Positions 26,755-38,100 of a stretch of DNA of 64,000 nucleotides are shown piece after piece (within the stretch, counting starts at the first letter, position 1; every line of letters starts with the position of its first letter). Source of the stretch: Glossina fuscipes (taxonomy: Eukaryota; Arthropoda; Insecta; Diptera; Glossinidae); the NCBI RefSeq assembly GCF_014805625.2, contig NW_023998415.1, forward strand, positions 2,924,273 to 2,988,272, read 5' to 3'. The translations under genes and the position numbers were made by a program. A model generated the notes under the pieces. That model saw nothing but the letters and a program-made list of their open reading frames with translations. It was not told where the DNA came from and made no database searches.

Positions 26755-28391
26755 ATGATGAATCTTTGTTTACCTTTACTTAGAATAAATTCAATAAATT
26801 GTGCAGGAAAATTGATAAAACGTCACTTTAGCTATTTAAATCTGTCCTTTAAAGGTCATCGTACTGTAATATATCAAACTAACTCTCCTCAAAAGTATAC
26901 GCTCGTGAAATATAATCAGGTACGTTTCAATACTACGACGCCACCAGTAGAAACCATCGGTTTCCTAGCCAATATTTGGCAATCAATCTCAAATAGCACA
27001 CCTGTGGCTTATGTGCAACAAAGTTTAGTTGATATACATGATTTTACCGGTTTACCTTGGTGGGCTTCAATTGTTATTTCTACGATATTATTTCGTAGTT
27101 TAGTAACGTTGCCACTAACGGTTTATCAACATGAAATTACTGCCCGCCTGGAAAAAATATCACTCGAAATGCCTGCCATTGTAAACGAATTAAAAAAAGA
27201 GGCTAACTTAGCTATGAAGACTTTCAAATGGACAGAGCAACAAACCAAAATGGTTTATAACAGATCGGCAAGTACTTAAAATCGATGCTCAAAAAGGTAT
27301 TGAATAACTCGTAGCATCAATTTTTTTTAAGGCAGCTTCGAAAGCAGTGGAAGACATTGGTTATACGTGAAAATTGTCATCCTGCCAAAACATTTATTGT
27401 GTTATGGGGACAAATACCATTGTGGATTTTTCAATCCGTGGCCTTGCGTAATTTGGTAAATATGCTACCGGATCCTACTTCACTGCAAGCACAAATTGTG
27501 GTTACCGAAATGACAATAGGTGGTTTTGGATGGATACCGAATCTTACCGAAGTTGATAATTCTTACATATTGCCAGTCACATTGGGTATCATCAATTTAG
27601 CTATAATAGAGGTAATAATCTTTTGGCGTGTTTTTTATATCGGCGGGTGGCGATTTGAATAAAATAAGTTTTTAACCTTTTAATAAAAATCAATTGGGCC
27701 AATGCTCCGTGATGTATGTATGTATGTATCGAGTTGATTTAAATGCATCTGTCTATCAGTGCGTTTGCCTGGTTTTGTCGGTCTGCCTGAATCATAGAAA
27801 TGATCGAAGCCTGAAACTACAAATGTTATTGCGTTTACCCTATTACGTTTGGTAATGGATGTTTTTCGTTCATAAATACGTAAAAGGTAACAATATTAAA
27901 ACAAAACAACTCAATATTGAATTTGCGATAATTATATCTAAAAATACTGTATTTGATACGAAGACTTCACTTATAAGACGAATATATTTTTTTATTTGCT
28001 TAAATATCCGTTCGCGTATATATATTTCCAGGTTCAATCTATGATACGTACACGACCCGCTACACGTTTTCAAAAGTTTGTAACAAATATTTTCCGTGGG
28101 CTCAGTTTGCTAATGGTTCCAATAGCATGTACCGTTCCGTCAGCACTTACGGTATATTGGGTTTCTTCTAGCTGCTATGGTTTAACTCAAAATCTTTTAC
28201 TTATGTCGCCGGGTGCAAGACGGGCTTTTCGTATAACAAAGACGCCCAGTGAATTAGAAAATCCTTACAAACATTTATGGCTGCGCGTAAGACAGAGAAC
28301 AGGATATAAAGGCGCAACTTTAATATCTCAGACAGCAAAGTCTACACCAAAGGAGAATAAAATGGAGGGAGATAAAAGTCAAAAAGAATAA
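26755..28391 (+). CDS. COX18: COX18 / OXA1-YidC family mitochondrial insertase (3 exons)
   Basis: Inserts the C-terminal part of cytochrome c oxidase subunit 2 across the mitochondrial inner membrane (family role). Exons are 26755-27267, 27336-27611 and 28032-28391, giving 382 residues. The open frame runs upstream to a TTG, but the first ATG pair is at 26755/26758; the following Leu/Arg/Ser/Asn-rich stretch with almost no acidic residues fits a mitochondrial presequence. The YidC core is clear: a first helix LPWWASIVISTILFRSLVTL (about residues 99-120), a charged loop, then CHPAKTFIVLWGQIPLWIFQ, YILPVTLGIINLAIIE, and a last helical pair around FRGLSLLMVPIACTVPSALT and VYWVSSSCYGLTQNLLL. Intron 1 (27268-27335) only fits as a GC-AG intron: reading through gives an early stop, and every GT donor tried breaks the frame. 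Intron 2 (420 nt) is GT-AG. It lies 0.7 kb upstream of the Tequila-type gene. Separation from OXA1L rests on length and these motifs. Confidence 0.9.
27268..27335 (+). other. Probable GC-AG intron in COX18
   Basis: A 68-nt intron. The donor is TCG|GCAAGT, an exact match to the GC-type donor consensus after the junction; the acceptor is a T8 tract followed by AAGGCAG. Phase 0 on both sides joins VYNRS to LRKQWKTLVIREN, keeping the family frame. Retention gives a stop after AST. Confidence 0.78.
27612..28031 (+). other. Intron 2 of COX18
   Basis: A 420-nt GT-AG intron (donor GAG|GTAATA, acceptor TTTCCAG). It contains a TGTA repeat near 27715-27730 and short phrases such as CTGTCTATCAGTGCG that may be interspersed-repeat debris. 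Confidence 0.8.
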
Positions 28392-29093
28392 TTTCAAGAT
28401 TACAGCTTAGATAAAGAGAAATCTTAACATTTTGGTTTATTTATTTGCTAACGTTTAAGTTCAACATTTATTTCATAAATAAGTTGTTCCTTCCTTGCTC
28501 CTGTTATTTATTTATTTAGTTAGTCAGTAAGTATTGACACAATGAGAGTAATTTGTTGCTTTGTTAAAAAAAACAGAAAAAAAAGTAAATAAAAGTTTTG
28601 TTTTAAGTAAATTAGTAAGAACCAATAAAAGAAAATTTTTTATTCTAAAGAAAATGTTTATACTGCGTGGCGTGCGTGTGTTTATAATTCGTCAAGAGTA
28701 AAGAGAAATTGGTGCAATGAGAGTAATCCATCTCATGTGTATATATGTACGAAAAATTTCATATTATAGAATTTGATAAGAATTCACTGGTTGAACATTT
28801 CAATAAGTAAGAGCAACGGAGCTCGGCGTTTTTCATAGGAAATCATCGTCATTATCATCTTGCGGCAGGCAAGAGGAGAACGCTTCTAGTGATTGCTTTT
28901 AATTAGTCGCCGAGTTTCAAGAAAATATTCAAAACTCTGTCTCCATCGGTAGCAAACGGATCGCGGATCAATTTTCTTTCTTGTTAAAAATAAGAAAAAT
29001 AAACTGAAACGAAAACAAAGAAAAAATTATTTAAAATAATTGGAACAAATTCGATTTGTAAGATAAACCGAGCATTTCAAATGCTTTTTAATT
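28392..29093. other. Intergenic region and presumed promoter of the Tequila-type gene
   Basis: Holds the COX18 3' untranslated region and the upstream region of the next gene. AATAAA-like strings occur near 28590 and 28625. No clear TATA/Inr/DPE set is visible before the signal-peptide exon. Confidence 0.5.
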
Positions 29094-29116
29094 ATGATTT
29101 CCGATCGTTCAAATAA
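29081..29116 (+). other. Overlapping upstream open reading frame
   Basis: An 11-codon frame (ATG at 29081, TAA ending at 29116) in a different frame from, and overlapping, the start codon at 29094. If the transcript begins upstream of 29081, scanning ribosomes would meet this ATG first, so it could reduce or regulate initiation at the main start. Confidence 0.45.
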
Positions 29117-32100
29117 ACCGCCACTTAACTTATTGTTGATTTTTTGCTTTTTATACTTATTTTCAACAGAAGCGGTTAGTAAATATTATCAAGAATTTTA
29201 TTGGCATCAATAAGCGAAAAGACTTTTTTTTTTTTGTTTATCATTTGTGCGTTTGGGTATATGGTTCAATATTTTTCAAAGTTATTTCAATTCCATGGAA
29301 TAAATAAAATGTTTTAATAATTTGATGCTAAATTATGGAAAATTTCCCACTATATACATATACATATGCAAGCGTACATTATTCAAATGATAATGAAGTT
29401 CATCGTTATGTGATAACATTTGTTTTTTTTTTTATTTATTTTTTAAACTAAATTTTGTGTTGAATGAAATCAATGCTTTTAATAAATAACACGCATAAAT
29501 GTGTGTTTGGGATACAGTTAATTAAGTAGAAATGTGTTTATACGTTTCTGCATGCCTGCGTAATGTGCCTATATAAGCATTACATATGTATCCATGGAAA
29601 AAGTACTTTTGATTACATGTAACGACAATTGATATTTATTTATTTAACACTGTTTAAAATTCGAAAAGCAATAAATAATAATCGTAGACGCAATTATGTG
29701 GTATGTGAACTGAATTTTGGAATAAGCTCCTCTTGCTTGCTTTTGTTTTTTTTCATGTAAGCATTTACGGACTGTAGAAAGATGGCTTCATCCAAAGTAT
29801 TAAACAATCTTTAAATGTATTAAGCTTGCAAGCAAATAAAATCAGTGTAATCAGCTCATGCCTTAAGCTCATATTCCTCATAGATTAGCATTTGAGTCCA
29901 ATTAATTCTACTTCTATTTTTATAACATATCACTGCAATGTGTCCACAATGAATTACGTAAAAGCAATTTCAAAGTGAAATAAGTTACCTTGTATAAGAA
30001 TTTGATGTATTTTGGGTTTGAGCAAGAAGATTGAAAATATTGATTATAGGTACAGTCATAGAAAACGGCAGATCGCTGTGACTACGCTTGACTTTCAACG
30101 CATCCGTATGGTCTAGATTTGAAGAAAGTGATAATAACACTTAGGACCTATCACTGAAAGACAAAAAATTTTATAACATATGTTGATAGCACATGTATCC
30201 AGAGACTCTAATAAAATATGTTCGTTCTTGAACAGCTTGACATTCTGAAATGATGGTTTTATTCTACCTGTATGGCGGTTTTATTCTACCTGCACGCAAG
30301 GCATATACACCTTCTTAATTAAAGGCTTCCAAATTAAGCATGCAAAAAAGCGCGAATTATCTACAATAGCAAAATAAATGAAAAAACGGGTTGGTCCAAA
30401 ATAAATTTTTCAACTGACACACTCAAATTTAATAAAAGTGTATGCGATCCTCATTTGATTAAATGAGGTGATAAATATCTAAGGCTCTCTCTTCGGCGAG
30501 CACATTATTTATTAAATTTGAATTTGTTATCATTGTGGTTTGATTCCATTCGCCTCACTTTTCGATGGCGCATTTTTATGTATATATATACGTATATATA
30601 TATATATAGATGTAGAGAAAGGCTTCCACATATATGTATATGTATGTATACATGCATTTCATCTCTTATCGCACAGGAGAAGTGATGAAAACCCCTTTTC
30701 CTATGATGATGTCAAAGTAGAAGAATCAACAAATCTTGATATTTCGAGCATGAGAGTACAAAAAGCTAAAGCTACATATTTATTGAAGCTTTTCTTTTAA
30801 ATCGGTAAAATAAAGTACAGTACGTATAAGTGAGGCAGGCATACTTAAAATTGTAAAGTGCTGTCCTAAAGACTTGAATGTAAGTGTATTTACCCTTGCC
30901 TTGACATTTATATACGTGGCGTATAGTTAAATTCGCATTTGATTCCGGTGCTCTGTCTCTTAATGACCTATGGTAATGTAAGATGAATTAAGTTGGACGG
31001 AATATGCACTTGAAGGCTCGAAATTGTGCACAGTCAAGGGCTTAGGTTTTTTAAAGCGATGCGAAAAAAGTACTTCCCTGCCGATGAACTCCCTGAAGAC
31101 GACAGCTCCCAAGATTTGCTTCGAAACTATGTGCGCGATGGCAAGTGTTCTCCAAGTGTTTTAATAAGATTATTCCATCTTCCCATTTTCGCTCACCCGC
31201 TCCTCGTGCAGTTGTCTTCTTTGGTGCTCCAGATGTGTCTACTTCCATGTCAGATGTATAAATCAAAAAAAAAAAAAAAAGAAAGAAATTTTGGACAGCT
31301 TTAAGTAATTATCCTATTCTATTCCATTCTATTCTATTTATTTTCTAATGTCTCGAATAATTCCGATAATTATTTGTTTAATATAAATGAAACGATTATT
31401 TCCATAGCACAATGTTGGCATTAAAACAAAGCCATATCCTCGGCCAGAAGCAGTCCTTTTACAAGAACGCAAACAAGGACAACAACAACCAGAACCTTCA
31501 CACTATCAACAACAAAATCATGCAACCACTATGGTTAATACATTAACAAGACAACAAGATGCTACGGTAAGGTTATCAATATTATTGCAATTGTATATGT
31601 ATAAATAATAAACGAGATTAACAGCAAAGTGATGCGTATTTGGAACAAGGCATTCATGATGAAAAACCTATCTATGATAGAAGGCATTCCCAACTAACAC
31701 CTACAGGCAATTGGGATGTTACTGAAAATACTATAACGGAGTATTATACCGGTTGCCCTCCTGGTCATATGGGACCTTTGCCGTACGCCTATGATTGCCG
31801 ACGCTTTTTGAACTGTTGGCATGGTAAGGCTCATTTGCAGACTTGCTCGGTAGGTACGGTTTTCAATCCAGAAACACTGGAATGCGATAGACCAGATAAA
31901 GTGAAATGCGATGCGGCGTTTGGCATGCTGGAGGCGCAGTCAAAGCAGAAGAAACGAATGGGTGAAATGATTGATGGCGCTGTTGACGGCGCGGTCGATA
32001 TTTTATGTCCGCTCGGAGCGCAAGGATTACAGCCTTATCCTAATGATTGTACCAAATTTATAAACTGCGCCAATGGTAACATTCATGTACAAAATTGTGG

Positions 32101-35100
32101 TCCCGGGACCGCATTCAGCAAAAGTATGCAAGTGTGCGTTCATCCAGATAAAGCTGACTGCAAGGGCGGAGCAGGTCACCTACCGCGTGCACCGCATGGT
32201 ATGTGCATTGTGTTTTTAAATATTTTTAGTACTTTTTCAAGTGATTAACTTTTCATGTTTGCTTTACATGAGACATTTCGGATCATAATGCCAAGGCACA
32301 TCAAAATTCTCCTTACACGGTCGACATTATGTGCCCTAACGGCGTTAGCGGCATGTACGCGTATCCTTTTGATTACACGAAATTTATTAACTGTAAATCT
32401 GGAAAAACCGCTATACAAAATTGCATGCCCGGTACTGCCTTTAGCATATTTAAAAGATTTTGCCAGCGTTTGAACGAACTTGAGCCAAGCGAGTATGTGC
32501 GCTATAGAGTGTCCGAAATTAGCTATGAGTATGGTAAGTACCAACCACGACTATGAGTGACAATGCAATTTATTTAAAATTAATTAAATATTTACCTGTG
32601 TTACAGCTCAAACGTTAATCAGTTGCCCTCCAGGTACAGAAGGACTTCATTTGTATCCTTTCGATACGAAAAAATATATTCAATGCTTGCAAACTCAGAT
32701 GATAATTGAATTCTGCCCCAATTCGCAAGTGTATTGCGCTGTTAGAGGAAGTTGCGTACCTGCCAACGAAGCTCAAAATTTGGAACGTTTCCGTGCATTC
32801 AATTATCCTGGACAAATATCTTATAATCTACACAATATGGTTTACTGTCCCATCGGTTCGAATGGAGTTTATCCTCATCCCTTCGATTTTTCTAAATACT
32901 TGAAATGTGTTAACGGTCACCTGATGAGTGAATCTTGTAGTTCAGGCGCTGCTTACAGTTTGTCACGCAACGTATGCGAATCTAAGGATTTGCTCAATAG
33001 CAATGACCGCGTCCCGTCTACTCAAGCACAACAAAGTCTTGATTATAATGTCGATGTAACGGAGCGTAGGGGTTTGTATCCTTTAATAATTTACCCACTA
33101 AAGTCAAGTGTATGTAAAAACTATAAATCATAGTTGACGGTCTAATTTATTTGATATGCCCCCCCCGGTTTGGATGGTTATTTCCTGCATCCATTTGATT
33201 GTACAAAATATCTAAAATGTTCAAGCGGTCAAACGTTAGTGGAATCATGCAGCGGCGGCTCCGTGTTTAGTATCTCACGACGAGAGTGCGTACCGCGAGA
33301 TCAAGTTGAGGCTTATGATCGCGTCGAATACAAAATTACGACAAAACATGAATTCACCTCTGAGCACGATCATCAAAGGAGTGAGTTACTCAATTATTTA
33401 TTTACTAAGTGGTTTTCATGGTACAACAGCATAACTTAAAGCAAGAAAGAAAGAAAGAAAGGAAGATGGTATAGTGTATTTTCTTTGGGTAGATACCATT
33501 TTCAAGAAGAAAAACAAGAGTAGGGGATAAAGGACACGTGAATAATTCAATAATATTTCAAGTTACATTTTTATACAATTTGGCAGCATTTCAGAGATGG
33601 TTCTACAAACTAAGATGATGTCCCCATGCTGCCACATTGCGTCATATTTGTAAGTTATGATTTTAATAGCGATCTAAGTGAACCGAGATGTCTAAATTGG
33701 TTGACTCCTTTGCTTCCAGTGATCGAAAGTAGTTGTATTTTCAGGAGGGTCCGTGTGTGTTACAAACTTCTTACAAGTCTACCGTAGTAGATTAGATTTC
33801 GAATTTGATATTGATCAAGAATACAGGGATAGGTGAAGTTCCTCTTAAGTTCTGCTATCGGATACGGCCTCATCCTTCGCCGCTGAGTATAAAAATCAAG
33901 TCACAAATACATAGCACAATAGTTAACTTTTAATTTCTATTTTGGTGACTTTTGAAATTGCAACAGGAATTTGAACACTTCTCAATAAGTTGATTCCTTC
34001 ATTGATCGTATTTGTTGTAAACCTTTAGATTTAAATCTTGGTGTTACATGCAATCCTGGTACATTTGGTTTATATCGACATCCTTCTGATTGTAAAAAAT
34101 TCGTGCGTTGTGCAAATGGTTATCTCACCGTTGAAGAATGCCCAAACAATCAAGTATTTAGTGTCTCAAGAGGATTTTGTCAGCCGCAAGAGGAAGTTAT
34201 ACCAGATGGCAAATGCTCTTTAACCACAACACTTTACAATGGATTACCGGAGCCGCCACCGTTAGCAGCGCCACCAATAACCGCAACTACAACCAGTAAG
34301 AAGTAAGAAATGTGTTAATGGAATTAAAAAAACAAAAGCCCTTCTCTTTTTAGTTCATAATCATAATACTCTTCACGCGCCTACAATGCAGGCAACAGCA
34401 TCTAATCAGCGACCGTATATGTTAGATGGTCATCAGCCAAAATCATCAGTCTCACAATCAACTTTTGTAACAACAAACAGTAAGTGCAACATAACAAACA
34501 ATAAAATAGAAACTATTTATGAAATGTTTTTTCGGTTATTCTCAGTTCACAGTTCGGACGGTTTTTCTCAACCACAAATACCTAGTCGCAGACTAGAACC
34601 GCCAATTAATTTCAATATTAATCAACCACAACCGTCACTGCCGCAGTCAACACCAATAAGTACAAGTAATGGTTGCAATAGCGGAGTAAAATCGGTTGAA
34701 AGTATATTTGCTCCATTTTCAGTTAACAACTCTAATACTTATTATCGGCCACAAGTGCCTGCGACAGCAGCCAGCCACAACTTGCAGCCACCTTCGATAC
34801 CTACGGCGAAAAATGGTAAGTGCAACATAATAAGTCAAGCAGGCTACGGTTCTAATGCTGTTTCCCAACGTCCAGTTCATAGGACAGTCACAGCGGATGG
34901 TTCAAACTTTTCAACCACCACGGATGGCGATGTTCATTGTCCGCCTGGCATCAGTGGACGTTTTGCTCATCCCGAAGATTGCACGAAATTTTTAATGTGT
35001 TCTAATGGTATAGTTTACGTGCAGATTTGCGGTCCTGGGACCGCTTGGAATCAAGTGCTAGAAGTTTGCGATTATATGGCGAAAGTGAATTGTTCAACTA

Positions 35101-38100
35101 ATCCTGGAACGTTTCCCAAACGAAGCGATTTTAATGGCAAGTTGGTTGGGAAGATGTGTATAGAGGCTCGCTGCTTTTAATTCAAGTAATTTCTGTTATA
35201 GATGCTATATGTCCGCCTGATCAATATTCTTCTAATGAACAAAAATCTTTAAATTGCCAACAACATGGGACTACCGCAATGGATTGTCCTCCTGGTTTAG
35301 TATTTGATCCAGTACGGGCCACTTGTGCACCTAAAGCTAGAAAAATAGTTCCTGGATTGCCCCAAGCGCCTACCAGTTCTACTTCACATAAGTCTGAAGC
35401 TGGCGATCGTTGGGTCATTATGAATAGGTCCAGACCATCGAATTCGAAAAACGATCAAACTGCTTCTTGGTCCCAGATAAATCCCATTGTTGAACAGGCC
35501 CCTCTACACAGGACTACATCGACGCAACAGCGTACACCTCTTCATACTATGATATATGAAGAAGGATCTTTGCAACCAAAACGTAATTACAGTAATCAAA
35601 TGTTTAATACACCATTAGCACCGTTCCCTGGAACTGTGACTACTCCAAATACAGTCATTTATTACGCCCAGCCTGTGGAGTGGGAAGAGAACTCAGGAGA
35701 TATATTAAAAAGCCCAGAAAATCCCAACTATTCATCACCGTCATCCCCACATGGACAAAATTTAAATCGCCACAATTACAGTCGGGAGTTTAATTTTACT
35801 GTCCCCAACAATCCCTGGCGTCCTTTAAGGCCGCCCAATGACATTAGGACATTTTCATCTAATGCAGATGCTTCGGCTACACATTTAATGTCCGCTACTC
35901 CTTCGCATGATGTCAGAACTCAATCAGTCAACCGAGTTTATTCTATTCCTTTGGTACCCTTTCCTAATCAACCGAAAACTCCTATACAACACATAGTGCC
36001 ACCTTCATATAACGACGATGTAGGACAATTGCCGTTAGGTGGAGAGAATTTCTCAACAATGAGTGCATCTTCGCAAAATTGTTCAAGCTTCGATGAAATT
36101 CCCAGCAATTCTGATAAAGTAATTATCGTGGATCAAACGAATCTTTATGGCGGCTTATTGCCTCCTTTGCCTTGTCCGTCTCGAAACTATTTGGATCTTA
36201 ATGATCATCAAAGACAAGTACCTTTACCTCTCGTAAACACAACTCCAACGGTTTATACTCCTATGCTTGTACACCCTCACCTGTCTAACGCCACCATAAA
36301 GACCTTTTCACAACAACCGCATTATAGTCCTTCCTACTCGGGTGTGGCCCATTCCCGTAACACATCCTGGTCCAGTAGCTCCACTGGTAGAAAAATGCCC
36401 CAATATTCTTTAGTAAAACCTCTCCATTCCAATCCACATCCAAATCATCACAATGATAAAAATCAAGATGACAGAAATAACGAAGATAGTAGCGTTCTCG
36501 CCACCACAACTTCGGGTTCCGTTCAGGGTTACAACGACCATTATTATCAGCCTGCGAACACTGAGCAATCACGAAGTAGTAACAACGACGAGCGGTTTTC
36601 ATCTGCCGAGATGGATGCTCAAGACTTACAGATTAACGAAGCCCTTAAGTTATTATTACGTCCTTATGCAGGTCGTAACGATGATGTTAGGGATGAAATG
36701 GCTGAAAGGGCTCAAGAGCATATTATGAATTTGGTTAAGCAAACCATTACTACTAGTACTACGACTTCCACCACTACTACCACAACAATCAAACCTTTCG
36801 TATTGACCAAAAGCAAAAATACACACAAACAACCAGATGCTGAACTTATACTCGCAGGTGAGCAACATAATTTAGTAGGCCCGCCAGGCGCAGTAACTGA
36901 ATCAATTTCAAATGCGCCAAATGAAAACGACATGCAACCAAATCGATTAGAGAATGAACGTACATATATATCTTCCTCATCTGTGCCTCATCATCACTCT
37001 AATTGGCATAAACATCATTACAAGAGCCATAAACATAGATTTCAGCATCGCCATCCCCATCATCGTGATCATCAACACCATAACCGAGAATTTCATAGAA
37101 TTCATCCCCACCTACCAAATCCTTTTGCTAATGAAGAGTTGGAAAATTCCGATCGCGATATACCCATAATTCCACAAATAGAGGCTACTACACCAAAAGA
37201 AGAAGTTATAGACTTAAGAAGCAATAGTATACCATGCCCCTTCGATTGTGGCAATGGTAAATGTGTGCAAAACCATGAGGTGAGTTGAAGGAAATGGTAA
37301 AGAAGTTAGTGAGGTCGAACTGCAGAGCATATAATAGACCCTATACTATAGACAGAAATTTTTGAAAATTTTTGATTATTAAAAGCTGTTTTTTAAAAAT
37401 CCATTTTTTTTCTGCCTCTGCGGTGACGCTTCACTTTTGCTGTCGTCTAAAAAGTTTTATTTTTCTGTCCATCTACAGATTTGCAATGGTGTTAATAATT
37501 GCGGTAATCGACAGGATGAGAAACATTGCGAACATTTAGGTTACGAGGTACGTTTAACAGGTGGTGAAAGTTCTCATATGGGAAGAGTTGAAGTGAAGAG
37601 TAAGTGATTAACCCAAAAAAAAAAAAAATTAACTGAAAAGCTTTTCATTCTAATGCTTATTTATGGTGCTACAGTTCTCGGTGATTGGGGATATGTGTGT
37701 GACGATAAATTTGGTTTACGCGATGCCGATGTCCTGTGCAAGGAGCTCGGCTTCAAATTGGGAGCCGTGGAGATTCGTGGCAATTCCTTTTACCCGCCAA
37801 CAGATGTGAATCCTACTTTCATTATGGATAAAGTGGAGTGTCAGGGTAATGAAACATCTCTGCGGGAATGTGACTTCAGCGGTTGGGGTGTTAACAACTG
37901 CAGTCCCGAAGAAGTTGTGGGTGTGGTCTGTAAGATACCTAAATTAAAGTGCCCGGATAATTATTGGTTATGCACTACGTCCAAAGAATGTATTCCGACA
38001 GCATTTGTGTGCGATATAACGGCGGATTGCGCTGATGGTTCCGATGAAAGTGAACAAATTTGTAATGTTCGTGAGGAAAATATGTTACGAAGAATAAATA

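Noticed and set aside
30660..30760. Possible exon after a good acceptor (CTTATCGCACAG) with [13 protein letters not shown]
   Set aside because: In phase 0 it hits a stop at once; the open phase does not match exon 1. No partner exon was found.
31026..31304. Open stretch with coding-like sequence ([18 protein letters not shown]) and a GCAAGT string after it
   Set aside because: Candidate acceptors and donors leave phases incompatible with the phase-0 junction between exon 1 and exon 2 of the Tequila-type gene. An isoform exon is not excluded, but it is unsupported.
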